Part shown: positions 36,078 through 44,091 of the stretch, in pieces
Layout of the letters: the number at the start of each line of letters is the position of its first letter
How positions within the stretch are numbered: position 1 is the first letter of the stretch
Assembly: GCA_023383705.1 (NCBI GenBank)
Contig: JAHDYM010000010.1
Span: 1 to 57,192 of the forward strand
Reading direction: 5' to 3'
Length of the DNA stretch: 57,192 bases
Source of the DNA: Gammaproteobacteria bacterium
GTDB lineage: Bacteria; Pseudomonadota; Gammaproteobacteria; Steroidobacterales; GCA-2729495
Notes under the pieces: model-generated
Database searches by the model: none
Seen by the model: only the letters and a program-made list of their open reading frames with translations
What the model was told of the DNA's origin: nothing
Position numbers and translations under genes: made by a program

Positions 36078-36713
36078 TCATGGCGCATCGGGCGCCGGTC
36101 CATGTGCTTTGCCCGAAGTGCGCCGCCGCAACCGCCACAGCCGGAAGCCCAGCAGCACAGCTAGAATGGCGCAATAGACCAGCGGTTCCCGCACGTCCTT
36201 CTTGACCAGCCAGTAGAAGTGCCAGCAGCCGAGTATGGCGATCAGGTACACCAGCCTGTGCAGGCTCACCCAGCGCGGACCAAGCTGCCGGCGCCAGCCA
36301 GCGGTGGAGGTCGCGGCCAGCGGGAGCATCAGCATGAAGGCAGTGAAACCGATGGTGATGAAAGGTCTCTCGGTGATGTCTTCGATGATTAACGGCAGGT
36401 CGAGGGAGCGATCGAGCAGGAAGTAAGTGATGAAGTGCAGGGCCAGGTAGGCAAAGCTCCAGAGGCCCAGCAGCCGGCGAAACTGCAGGGGCCAGGGCTT
36501 GCCGGTGAGCGAGCGCAACGGTGTCATGCATAGCGTCAGCAGCAACAGCCGCAGGCCCCACTCGCCGAGGAAGTCCCGGATCAGGAGTTGCGGATTGGGA
36601 CCAAGGCGGAGTCCGCCGACCTCGGCGAGTTGCAACAGCAGGTACACGAGTGGCAGTGCGCACGCGATGTGTGCCAGCAGGCGCCAGCTCATCCTTGGGA
36701 CTTGCCCGGGCAT
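36078..36713 (-). CDS. msrQ: Heme-binding membrane subunit MsrQ (YedZ)
   Basis: 211 aa, about six membrane helices, inner membrane. Heme-ligand histidines in LALHFITYF, SLHRLVYL and WHFYWLVKKD match the ferric-reductase-like MsrQ family, with RDFLGEWGLRLLLLTLCMTPLR at helix 2. MsrQ passes electrons from quinol or flavin to the periplasmic methionine sulfoxide reductase MsrP. No msrP lies beside it, whereas the two are usually adjacent. Abuts the convergent lipoprotein gene directly. The second Met (residue 8) is an alternative start. Confidence 0.92.
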   Translation of the reverse strand: MPGQVPRMSWRLLAHIACALPLVYLLLQLAEVGGLRLGPNPQLLIRDFLGEWGLRLLLLTLCMTPLRSLTGKPWPLQFRRLLGLWSFAYLALHFITYFLLDRSLDLPLIIEDITERPFITIGFTAFMLMLPLAATSTAGWRRQLGPRWVSLHRLVYLIAILGCWHFYWLVKKDVREPLVYCAILAVLLGFRLWRLRRRTSGKAHGPAPDAP

Positions 36714-36836
36714 GGACTATGGGTCCCTCATGGCATGAATTCTGTCCGGGGTGGGTGGTCGCTATCATCGCATGGCGATCGCGGTCAGGCAGCGCTCGGG
36801 CCGGGCAGAGGTATCGGTATATGTAAATCGGCGGAA

Positions 36837-36874
36837 ATGGCGAATAACGCTCTATTAAGGTAATAAATCGCCAT
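36837..36874. promoter_or_regulatory. Inverted repeat, candidate HipB operator
   Basis: ATGGCGA (36837-36843) and TCGCCAT (36868-36874) form a perfect 7-bp inverted repeat 24 bp apart, in an AT-rich stretch upstream of the hipB promoter. The half-site recurs as TCGCCA at 36914-36919, just after the -10, and TGGCGA at 36961-36966 at the gene start. Spacing fits co-operative HipB binding and autorepression; the protein is inferred. Confidence 0.55.
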
Positions 36875-36884
36875 AATTAGCGAG

Positions 36885-36913
36885 TTGATATGGATTAGAT
36901 AATAGGCTATAAG
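36885..36913 (+). promoter_or_regulatory. hipBA-like promoter
   Basis: TTGATA (36885-36890), 17 nt, TATAAG (36908-36913). This is the best sigma-70 match near the operon. The transcript should start near 36920, overlapping a half-site of the candidate operator. Confidence 0.72.
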
Positions 36914-36968
36914 TCGCCACATATGACGATAAGGCCAGGTCCAGAGGGACTGGCCGGAGGTGGCGACC

Positions 36969-37337
36969 ATGCCGATTTCCGAACTGCTGACGGACGATTC
37001 CATTCTTGCCGAACTGGGCCGGCGCGTGAGCCGCTGCCGCATCGATCAGTCACTCACCCAGGCCGAGCTTGCGCACCAGGCGGGCGTCTCGAAGCGGACG
37101 GTCGAGCGTTTCGAGGCGGGAGCTTCCACGCAGCTGTCGAACATGATCCGCATACTGCGGGTACTCAAACTGCTGGCGAATCTCGAGCATGCCATTCCGG
37201 GCGGTGGGCCACGCCCTATGGAACTGCTGCGAGGCAAGGGCAAACCGCGCCAGCGTGCAGGACGGGCAGGGCCGGCCAGGGAGCCGCCTGTGCCCTGGTC
37301 CTGGAAGGATGAGGGTGGGAAGGCGGCGCAGAAATGA
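36969..37337 (+). CDS. HipB-like antitoxin, XRE-family DNA-binding protein
   Basis: 122 aa from ATG 36969, with GGAGG 8 nt before it (a GTG at 36960 is less likely). Helix-turn-helix of the XRE/Cro type (about 15-70: LGRRVSRCRIDQSLTQAELAHQAGVSKRTVERFEAG). A basic, proline-rich, probably disordered tail (about 80-122) follows. In HipBA systems the antitoxin binds the kinase and the operator, so it represses its own operon. The stop overlaps the hipA start by 4 nt (ATGA). Confidence 0.88.
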   Translation: MPISELLTDDSILAELGRRVSRCRIDQSLTQAELAHQAGVSKRTVERFEAGASTQLSNMIRILRVLKLLANLEHAIPGGGPRPMELLRGKGKPRQRAGRAGPAREPPVPWSWKDEGGKAAQK

Positions 37338-38635
37338 GCCTGGCAGAGGTCAGGTTATGGGGCCGGACCATCGGTGCGGTGTCGCTGCCGGAAGGCAGTG
37401 ATGTGGCGGCCTTCGAATACGATCCGGCCTTTGCCGGCAGCGGCATACAGGTCGCGCCGCTCACCATGCCGCTGTCGCGCCGCGTCTACCAGTTTCCGGA
37501 ACTGCCGCGCCAGAGCTTTTATGGTTTGCCTGGCCTGCTCGCCGATTCCCTGCCGGACCGGTTTGGCAACGAGCTGATCAACGCCTGGCTGGCAACCCAG
37601 GGGCGGCAACCGGGTTCCCTCAATGCGGTCGAGCGGCTCTGCTATACCGGGGCGCGTGGCATGGGTGCCCTGGAGTTCCTGCCGGCGCTGGGCCCGAAGA
37701 TGCCGCGCTCACCCCGGGTGCAGATCGACAGGCTGGTGGAGCTGGCGTCCGAGGTGCTTACCGCCCGTACCGGTTTCCGGCTCTCCTTCGCCGACGAGCA
37801 GCGGGAGCGGGCGCTCATCGATATCCTGCGTGTCGGTACCTCGGCCGGCGGTGCGCGCGCCAAGGCGGTGATTGCCTGGAATCCGCGCAGCAACGAAGTG
37901 CGCTCAGGGCAGGCCGATGCGGGTCCCGGCTTTGAATACTGGCTGCTGAAGTTCGATGGCGTCAGCGGCAACCGGGACAAGGAACTGGAGGACCCGCAGG
38001 GTTATGGCGTCATCGAATACGCCTACTCGAACATGGCCAGGGACTGCGGCATCGAGATCAGCGAGACGCGCCTGTTCGAGGATAATGGTCGCCGGCATTT
38101 CATGAGCCGCCGTTTTGACCGGCTGCCCAATGGTGAGAAACTGCACATGCAGTCGCTGGGTGCGATTGCGCATTATGACTTCAACAGTGCCGGTGCCCAT
38201 GCCTACGAGCAGGCCCTGCTGGTGATCCGGCAGCTCGGGCTGCCGATGGCTGCGGTCGAGCAGCAATTCAGGCGCATGGTGTTCAATATCCTTGCCCGCA
38301 ACCAGGATGACCACGTGAAAAACATCGCCTTTCTGATGGACAAGCAGGGCCGCTGGTCGCTGGCGCCGGCATTCGACATCACCTACAGCTTCAACCCCTC
38401 GGGGGCATGGACAGCGAGTCACCAGATGAGCCTGAATGGCAAACGCGACGGCTTTGTGCGGGCTGATTTCGAGGCCGCGGCCAGGGGCGCAGCCATGCAG
38501 CGCGGACGCGCCCGGCGCATCCTTGAGGAAGTGCGTGGGGTCGTGGCACGCTGGCCGGACTATGCGCGACAGGCAGGTGTTCCGGATGACTGGACCATGA
38601 AGATACAGGCAGCCCTGCGCGTGGGCGGTCTTTGA
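37334..38635 (+). CDS. HipA-like serine/threonine kinase toxin
   Basis: 433 aa. Layout of the HipA kinase family: N-terminal HipA domain (about 1-125), then the kinase core. Visible: the Gly-Ser loop GTSAGGARAKA (168-178, Ser170 the likely autophosphorylated residue), Lys206 in YWLLKFD, the catalytic aspartate near 325-326 in NQDDHVKN, and the metal-binding aspartate 348 in AFDITYS. E. coli HipA phosphorylates glutamyl-tRNA synthetase and causes growth arrest; the target here is unknown. It is coupled to the antitoxin gene and to a third small gene. Confidence 0.9.
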   Translation: MSLAEVRLWGRTIGAVSLPEGSDVAAFEYDPAFAGSGIQVAPLTMPLSRRVYQFPELPRQSFYGLPGLLADSLPDRFGNELINAWLATQGRQPGSLNAVERLCYTGARGMGALEFLPALGPKMPRSPRVQIDRLVELASEVLTARTGFRLSFADEQRERALIDILRVGTSAGGARAKAVIAWNPRSNEVRSGQADAGPGFEYWLLKFDGVSGNRDKELEDPQGYGVIEYAYSNMARDCGIEISETRLFEDNGRRHFMSRRFDRLPNGEKLHMQSLGAIAHYDFNSAGAHAYEQALLVIRQLGLPMAAVEQQFRRMVFNILARNQDDHVKNIAFLMDKQGRWSLAPAFDITYSFNPSGAWTASHQMSLNGKRDGFVRADFEAAARGAAMQRGRARRILEEVRGVVARWPDYARQAGVPDDWTMKIQAALRVGGL

Positions 38636-38637
38636 CG

Positions 38638-38913
38638 ATGGCTGATCCGGCAGACAACGGCACCGCACTACAACGTGCCATAGCCGAGCGTGCCCGGGAG
38701 TTCGCGGCAGACAACCGCCGGCGCCGGCCACGGCGCTACTGGCAGTACGCGATCACGCTGGGCCTGGCCGTACTGGTCGTCGGCCTCGTGTTTCTCGGCT
38801 TCGATACCTTCCTCGCCAGCATGCAGAAACTGCTCGCGATCATGGGCGCCGATCCGGTGCCCACCGGCCCGGTACCCGTCTACATGGTTCCCGAGCCCCC
38901 GCACCCGCCCTGA
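38638..38913 (+). CDS. Small single-pass membrane protein after hipA
   Basis: 91 aa from ATG 38638, 2 nt after the hipA stop. A basic N-terminal half (RRRRPRRYWQY at about 29-40) leads into one membrane helix (AITLGLAVLVVGLVFLGFDTFL, about 41-62); the positive side implies an N-in orientation. The C terminus is short and proline-rich. I do not recognise a family. The spacing suggests co-translation with hipA, either as part of the toxin-antitoxin operon or a chance neighbour. Confidence 0.7.
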   Translation: MADPADNGTALQRAIAERAREFAADNRRRRPRRYWQYAITLGLAVLVVGLVFLGFDTFLASMQKLLAIMGADPVPTGPVPVYMVPEPPHPP

Positions 38914-38956
38914 GGACGACTCCGGTATGCTGGCAGCCTGCGCCGTGCCCGGGCTG

Positions 38957-38962
38957 TACAAT
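38957..38962 (+). promoter_or_regulatory. Possible -10 box of the peroxiredoxin gene
   Basis: TACAAT, 38 bp before the start. No clear -35 box 16-18 nt upstream, so the call is tentative. An AAGGAG stands 6 nt before the ATG of the gene. Confidence 0.35.
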
Positions 38963-39000
38963 CCGGCACCACTTTCAACCGATCAGGCAAGGAGTCCACC

Positions 39001-39483
39001 ATGACCATAAAAATCGGCGATCGCGTACCCGAGGGCAAGTTCAGCGTCATGATCAATGGTGCGCCCGGGTCGATCACTACCCAGGAACTGTTTGGCGGCA
39101 AGAAAGTCGTGTTTTTTTCCGTGCCGGGCGCCTTCACGCCGACCTGCTCGAACAGCCATCTGCCGGGCTATGTCAAGAACGCGGCCGAGATCAAGGCCAG
39201 GGGCGTTGCGACCATCGCCTGCATGTCCGTGAACGACGTGTTTGTCATGGACGCCTGGGGCAAGGACCGCGGCGTCGGCGACAATATCCTGATGCTGGCG
39301 GACGGCAATGCCGAGTACACCCGTGCACTGGGTCTCGAGCTGGATGGCAGCGCGTTTGGCCTGGGTACCCGCAGCCAGCGCTTTTCGATGGTGGTCGACA
39401 ACGGCGTGGTCACCGAGCTCAACGTCGAGGCACCGCGTGAGTTCAAGGTCAGCACCGCCGAGTGCGTGCTCAAACAGCTCTGA
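39001..39483 (+). CDS. Peroxiredoxin, Prx5 (AhpC/TSA-related) type
   Basis: 160 aa thiol peroxidase. The peroxidatic cysteine is Cys49 in the signature PGAFTPTCSNSHLPGY, with GTRSQRFSMVVDNGVV typical of Prx5. Other cysteines lie at about 74 and 156; which one resolves the disulfide is not certain. It reduces hydrogen peroxide and organic peroxides in the cytosol. A strong AAGGAG precedes the start. A six-helix membrane protein follows 26 nt later. Confidence 0.94.
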   Translation: MTIKIGDRVPEGKFSVMINGAPGSITTQELFGGKKVVFFSVPGAFTPTCSNSHLPGYVKNAAEIKARGVATIACMSVNDVFVMDAWGKDRGVGDNILMLADGNAEYTRALGLELDGSAFGLGTRSQRFSMVVDNGVVTELNVEAPREFKVSTAECVLKQL

Positions 39484-39509
39484 TATCAATCCGGACCGGA
39501 AACTGAACC

Positions 39510-40211
39510 ATGGAAGAGATGCAGGTCGTCCACACGCTGCCGCTTGCCTACGCCACACTGAAGTTCGTCCACATCCTGCTGTTTGTGTACTGGCTGGGCG
39601 GCGATGCCGGGGTGTTCTACTCCAGCACGTTCGTCATCAACGACAAGCTGTCGCGCGATGCGCGCCTCACTGCCTTCAAGATCTTCATCAACCTCGACAT
39701 GCTGCCGCGTTACTGCATGGCGCTGATGCTGACGGTCGGCGGCATCCTCGCCGAGTTCGTGGGTTACGAACACCCGCTGTGGCAGACGATCGCGATCGTC
39801 GCGCTGGGCCCGATCTGGGTATGGGTGGTGCACATGGTGCACGCGAAGGAGGGTACCGACTTCGGGCGGATGCTCGCCAAGGGTGACTACTGGTTCCGCT
39901 TCCTGATGATCTTCGGCCTGCTCGGATCGGTGGTCTACCACTGGATCACCGGGCCGCTGCAGGCCTTCCCGTGGCTGGCTGCCAAGCTGTCGATCTTTGC
40001 CTTCCTGATCTTCTGCGGCTTCATGATCCGCCGCAAGCTGCCGCCCTTCATCGAGGGCTTCAGGGTGCTGGCTTCGAAGGGCGCAACACCCGACAGCGAC
40101 AGGCTGATGCACGACGGCATCATGGCCTGCCGGCCCTATGTGTGGGCGATCTGGATCGGCGTGGCGCTGTCCGCCTGGCTTGGAATCTGGAAGCCCGGGA
40201 TGGGTGGGTGA
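39510..40211 (+). CDS. Conserved-type six-helix membrane protein of unknown function
   Basis: 233 aa, inner membrane. About six helices: HILLFVYWLGGDAGVFY (about 21-37), RYCMALMLTVGGILAEF (67-83), TIAIVALGPIWVWVVH (about 93-108), FLMIFGLLGSVVYHWITG (131-148), AKLSIFAFLIFCGFMI (about 156-171) and WAIWIGVALSAWLGIW (about 213-228). Histidines (HMVH, YHW, HILL) could bind heme or copper, as in CopD-like proteins, but no family is certain. It follows the peroxiredoxin gene closely and may share its transcript. Confidence 0.7.
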   Translation: MEEMQVVHTLPLAYATLKFVHILLFVYWLGGDAGVFYSSTFVINDKLSRDARLTAFKIFINLDMLPRYCMALMLTVGGILAEFVGYEHPLWQTIAIVALGPIWVWVVHMVHAKEGTDFGRMLAKGDYWFRFLMIFGLLGSVVYHWITGPLQAFPWLAAKLSIFAFLIFCGFMIRRKLPPFIEGFRVLASKGATPDSDRLMHDGIMACRPYVWAIWIGVALSAWLGIWKPGMGG

Positions 40212-40296
40212 TCATTCGCCTGCGAGCCCGTGAACCTGCTGCACAACGTTTGACCTATACTTTCGAGCCTCTAGGAAATCTGCCGGAGAAACGATC

Positions 40297-41316
40297 ATGC
40301 CATTGCTGCCGATGCGCGTCCTGCTCGACCACGCCGCCGAAAATGACTATGGCGTGGGTGCCTTCAACGTCAACAACATGGAGCAGATCCAGGCCATCAT
40401 GATGGCGGCGACCGAGACCAATAGCCCGGTCATCGTCCAGGCCAGCCGCGGTGCCCGTTCCTTCACCAACGACAACTACCTGCGCCACCTGATGCTCGCG
40501 GCTTCCGAGCTGAACCCGAACATTCCCATCGCGATGCACCAGGACCACGGCAACAGCCCGGCCACCTGCTTCAGTGCCATCGACCAGGGTTTTACCTCGG
40601 TGATGATGGACGGTTCGCTGCAGGAGGATGGCAAGACACCGGCGACCTACGAGTACAACGTCAAGGTCACCCGGGAAGTCGTCAAGCGCGCGCATGCGCT
40701 GGGTGTGACGGTCGAGGCGGAGATCGGCTGCCTGGGTGGCATCGAGGATGGCCACGGTGCCGGCCTGAGTGGTGACGAGGCGATGGCGCATCTCACCGAT
40801 CCGGATGAAGCGGAACGATTCGTCGCGGATACCGGCTGCGATGCCCTGGCCGTGGCCATCGGCACCAGTCACGGCGCCTACAAGTTCACGCGCAAGCCCA
40901 CCGGCGATGTGCTCAAGATGGACCTGATCGAGGAAATCCACCGGCGGCTGCCAAACACCCACCTGGTGATGCACGGCTCCAGCAGCGTGCCGCGCGAACT
41001 GGTAGACCTCATCAACAAGTACGGTGGCAAGATCAAGGAAAGCTACGGCGTACCGGTCGAGGCCATCCAGAAGGGCATCAAGCACGGTGTGCGCAAGATC
41101 AACGTCGATACCGACAACCGCCTCGCGATGACCGGCGCAGTGCGCAAGCTGCTGGCCGAATCGCCCGACAAGTTCGATCCGCGCGATTACATGAAGCCGG
41201 CCCGCGAGGCGATGGCGAAGGTGGTCAAGGAACGCATGATCGCCTTCGGTCAGGCCGGCTGGGCCGACAAGGTGCCGAAGGTCAGCCTCGAGGCGATGGC
41301 GCGACGTTACGGCTGA
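40297..41316 (+). CDS. fba: Class II fructose-bisphosphate aldolase
   Basis: 339 aa zinc-dependent aldolase of the CbbA/Calvin-type (IIB) branch. Motifs: [17 protein letters not shown] (about 18-34), zinc histidine and catalytic Asp region MHQDHGNS (about 79-86), [10 protein letters not shown] (about 138-147), [16 protein letters not shown] and [16 protein letters not shown]. It splits fructose-1,6-bisphosphate in glycolysis or forms it in gluconeogenesis. A TATACT lies 41 bp upstream but lacks a good -35. Alone on its strand and convergent with etfA. Confidence 0.95.
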   Translation: MPLLPMRVLLDHAAENDYGVGAFNVNNMEQIQAIMMAATETNSPVIVQASRGARSFTNDNYLRHLMLAASELNPNIPIAMHQDHGNSPATCFSAIDQGFTSVMMDGSLQEDGKTPATYEYNVKVTREVVKRAHALGVTVEAEIGCLGGIEDGHGAGLSGDEAMAHLTDPDEAERFVADTGCDALAVAIGTSHGAYKFTRKPTGDVLKMDLIEEIHRRLPNTHLVMHGSSSVPRELVDLINKYGGKIKESYGVPVEAIQKGIKHGVRKINVDTDNRLAMTGAVRKLLAESPDKFDPRDYMKPAREAMAKVVKERMIAFGQAGWADKVPKVSLEAMARRYG

Positions 41317-41326
41317 ACCGGAGACG

Positions 41327-41356
41327 CCGGCCAGTCGTCGCGCGACGCCTGGCCGG
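41327..41356. other. Long hairpin between convergent fba and etfA
   Basis: CCGGCCAG (41327-41334) pairs with CTGGCCGG (41349-41356), and inside it CGTCG (41336-41340) with CGACG (41343-41347). There is no T run on either strand, so it is not a classic intrinsic terminator. It may slow polymerase or stabilise the 3' ends of both transcripts. Confidence 0.6.
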
Positions 41357-41370
41357 TGCGCTGATCCGCA

Positions 41371-42309
41371 TCAGCCCAGCTGCTTCCTGATTTCCTCGAT
41401 CGTCGCGAACAGGTCGCCGACCAGGCCGATGTCGGCGACCTCGAATATCGGCGCTTCGGCATCCTTGTTGATGGCCACGATGGTGCCGGCATCCTTGATG
41501 CCGGTGATGTGCTGGATCGCACCCGAGATGCCGAAGGCAAGGTAGAAGTCGGGGGCGATGATCTTGCCCGTCTGGCCCACCTGCATCTCGTTCGGGACGA
41601 AGCCGGCATCGACCGCGGCGCGCGAGGCGCCGACTGCCGCGCCCATGCGGTCAGCCAGGGCAAAGAGCTTGTTGAAGTTCTCGGCGCTTCCCAGGCCGCG
41701 GCCACCCGAGAGCACCAGCCTGGCGCTCTGCAGGTCAGGGCGGTCGCTGGAGCCCGATTGCAGTTCGATGAACCGCGTATGGGCGGGAATCTCTGCGCTG
41801 ACGCTGATCGTTTCGACAGGCGCGCCGGCGCCGCTTTCGACCGGCTTGAAGGAGGCACTGCGCACCGTGCCTATCACGGCCTGTCCTTCCGGGACCTCCA
41901 CGGTGATGATCGCGTTGCCCGCATAGATCGGGCGCTTGAAGCTGCGTGGGCCGACGACCGCCATGATGTCGCTGACCTGGCCCGCACCGAGCAGTGCGGC
42001 GACACGCGGCATGAGATCCCTGCCGAAGGTGGTGGAGGGCGCCAGGATGCAGTCATAGCCGGCTGCGAGCGCGACGATCTGCGGCGCGAGCACGGCAGCG
42101 AGCGAGCCGCCCGTCGTTTGCGCGACCAGCAACACGCGCTTCACGCCGGCGAGTTGTGCCGCCTCGGCGGGGACCGGGCTGTCGGCAGCCGCGAAGACCA
42201 CCACATCGGCGCCGGCGGCATCGATCTGCCGGGCACAGTTCAGGCAGCGTGCCGTGCTCTGCTGCAGATGCCGGCCGTCATGTTCGGCGATGACGAGGAT
42301 CCTGCTCAT
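41371..42309 (-). CDS. etfA: Electron transfer flavoprotein subunit alpha
   Basis: 312 aa from the ATG at 42307-42309, which overlaps the etfB stop by 4 nt. N-terminal ETF domain (about 1-185), C-terminal FAD domain with [12 protein letters not shown] (about 199-210), [42 protein letters not shown] and [20 protein letters not shown]. EtfAB takes electrons from acyl-CoA and related dehydrogenases and passes them to ETF-quinone oxidoreductase. Such a carrier fits the CoA-dependent catabolism in this window. Confidence 0.95.
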   Translation of the reverse strand: MSRILVIAEHDGRHLQQSTARCLNCARQIDAAGADVVVFAAADSPVPAEAAQLAGVKRVLLVAQTTGGSLAAVLAPQIVALAAGYDCILAPSTTFGRDLMPRVAALLGAGQVSDIMAVVGPRSFKRPIYAGNAIITVEVPEGQAVIGTVRSASFKPVESGAGAPVETISVSAEIPAHTRFIELQSGSSDRPDLQSARLVLSGGRGLGSAENFNKLFALADRMGAAVGASRAAVDAGFVPNEMQVGQTGKIIAPDFYLAFGISGAIQHITGIKDAGTIVAINKDAEAPIFEVADIGLVGDLFATIEEIRKQLG

Positions 42310-43058
42310 GCCGACAGCCCCCGGTCGCGCAGGGCGGCCATGAGGGCGGCGACATCCTTGACGAGGATGCCCTTGCCGCGTGGTGTGGGCGCCTCGTGTT
42401 TCAGCGTTCGCAGCCTGGGGCTGGTATCGGCACCCAGGCTCTCCAGCGCGAGGGTCTCGATCGGTTTTTTCTTGGCCTTCATGATGTCCGGCAACTTGAC
42501 GTAACGGGGTTCGTTGAGGCGCAGGTCGGTGGTGATGACGGCGGGCAGGTCGACCTCGATGACCTCGAGCCCGGCATCGACCTCGCGCGTCACGCGCGCT
42601 GCCTGCTCCCTGATCTCGACCTTCGAGGCGAAGGTCGCCTGCGGCCGGCCCCACAGGGCGGCCAGCATCTGGCCGGTCTGGCTGCAATCGTCGTCGATGG
42701 CCTGCTTGCCCATCAGTACCAGTTCCGGCTGTTCGCGCTCGACGATCTTCAGTACCGTGCGTGCGGCGCCCAGCGGTTCGAGTTCGGCGGTGGTCTGCAC
42801 CAGGATGGCGCGATCGGCGCCCATCGCCAGCGCCGTACGCAGCTGTTGCTGGCAGTCCTCGGGGCCGATCGAAACCGCGATGATTTCGGTTGCGCCACCG
42901 CGCTCGCGGATGCGCAGGGCTTCTTCCAGTGCGATCTCGTCGAAGGGGTTGATGCTCATCTTGAGCCCCTCGGTGATCACGCCGGAACCGTCGGGTTTGA
43001 CGCGGATACGGACGTTGTAGTCAACAACGCGCTTGAGACAGACGATGATTTTGTGCAT
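42306..43058 (-). CDS. etfB: Electron transfer flavoprotein subunit beta
   Basis: 250 aa from the ATG at 43056-43058; upstream codons are open but lack a ribosome site and family similarity. ETF-beta segments: KIIVCLKRVVDYNVRIRVK, MSINPFDEIALEEALRI (about 34-50), GADRAILV, LMGKQAIDDDCSQTGQMLAALW and the recognition loop region TTDLRLNEPRYVKLPDIMKAKKKPIE (about 185-210). Forms the heterodimer with EtfA and binds AMP. First gene of the pair; a divergent sulfurtransferase gene starts 67 bp away. Confidence 0.95.
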   Translation of the reverse strand: MHKIIVCLKRVVDYNVRIRVKPDGSGVITEGLKMSINPFDEIALEEALRIRERGGATEIIAVSIGPEDCQQQLRTALAMGADRAILVQTTAELEPLGAARTVLKIVEREQPELVLMGKQAIDDDCSQTGQMLAALWGRPQATFASKVEIREQAARVTREVDAGLEVIEVDLPAVITTDLRLNEPRYVKLPDIMKAKKKPIETLALESLGADTSPRLRTLKHEAPTPRGKGILVKDVAALMAALRDRGLSA

Positions 43059-43125
43059 GTTGGTTTCCTGAAGAGGCGTTATTTTCAACCACTGGTCCAG
43101 CCCCGACAAGTACAGAGCAGGATTC

Positions 43126-43962
43126 ATGCTTGTTTCAATTGCCGATCTCGCTGCCCGCCTGGACGACCCGGACCAGGTCGTCGTCGACTGCCGCTTCAAT
43201 CTGCAGCAGCCCGACGCCGGGCCGCGGCTGTATGCCGAAGGGCATGTTCCCGGGGCTTTCTACGCGGATCTGGACCAGGACCTGTCGGGCCGCAGACGGC
43301 CGGATCTGGGCCGTCATCCGCTGCCTGAAGTCGCTTCCCTGCAGAAGCTGCTGTCCGGCTTTGGCATTGGCCCCGGATCCCGCGTGGTGGTCTACGACGA
43401 GGGTGGCGGTGCGCTTGCGGCGCGCCTCTGGTGGCTGCTGCGCTGGCTGGGCCATGCGGATGTCGGCCTGCTGGACGGCGGTTACGCAGCCTGGTGTGCC
43501 GCCGGGCAGCCGGTCAGCAAGGCCCGGCCGGTGCCGCGGGCGGGCAGTTTCATCCCGCGACCCGGCAGCATGCCGGTGCTGACGACTGCCGACATCGAGG
43601 CCTCGCTGGGCACCGGGAAGATCCTGCTGCTCGACCTGCGCGCGCGGGATCGTTATCTGGGCCGCGTGGAACCCATCGATCCGGTGGCCGGACATGTGCC
43701 GGGTGCAGTGAGTGCGCCGTTTTCCGAAAACCTGGCTGCCGACGGCCGTTTTCGTCCGGTCGAGGACTTGCGCCGCCACTACGCGGCGCTGCTCGGCGGG
43801 CGGCCCGCCACTGAAGTGGCCTGCATGTGCGGATCCGGCGTGACTGCCTGCCACGGCATCCTTGCGCTCGAACTGGCAGGCTGGCCCGGGGTCGGCCTGT
43901 ATGTCGGGTCGTGGAGTGAATGGATCCGCGCCGCGGAGCGGCCGATCGCGCGCGAGGTTTGA
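43126..43962 (+). CDS. sseA: 3-mercaptopyruvate sulfurtransferase (rhodanese family)
   Basis: 278 aa, two rhodanese domains (about 3-128 inactive, 155-275 active). The catalytic Cys235 sits in CMCGSGVTACH; the C-G-S-G-V-T loop is that of mercaptopyruvate sulfurtransferases, while thiosulfate enzymes have C-R-x-G-V-T. Other family marks are GHVPGAFYADLD (39-50) and RYLGRVEPIDPVAGHVPGA (177-195). It transfers sulfur from 3-mercaptopyruvate to thiols or cyanide in the cytosol. Confidence 0.92.
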   Translation: MLVSIADLAARLDDPDQVVVDCRFNLQQPDAGPRLYAEGHVPGAFYADLDQDLSGRRRPDLGRHPLPEVASLQKLLSGFGIGPGSRVVVYDEGGGALAARLWWLLRWLGHADVGLLDGGYAAWCAAGQPVSKARPVPRAGSFIPRPGSMPVLTTADIEASLGTGKILLLDLRARDRYLGRVEPIDPVAGHVPGAVSAPFSENLAADGRFRPVEDLRRHYAALLGGRPATEVACMCGSGVTACHGILALELAGWPGVGLYVGSWSEWIRAAERPIAREV

Positions 43963-44091
43963 GGCGGTTCGGCCGCCGCGGTTGGCGAAGGAGCCCTTTC
44001 CCCGTAAAGTCAGCGCCCCGGAATACACCTGCGGCAGCAGAATCGGCTGTGGCAGGGCCATTGATCATCGACCTCGAAGGACTCACAGACC

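Noticed and set aside
36820..36930. AT-rich island considered as a site of foreign insertion or an attachment site
   Set aside because: It is explained by the toxin-antitoxin promoter and half-sites; no integrase, direct repeats or tRNA end is nearby.
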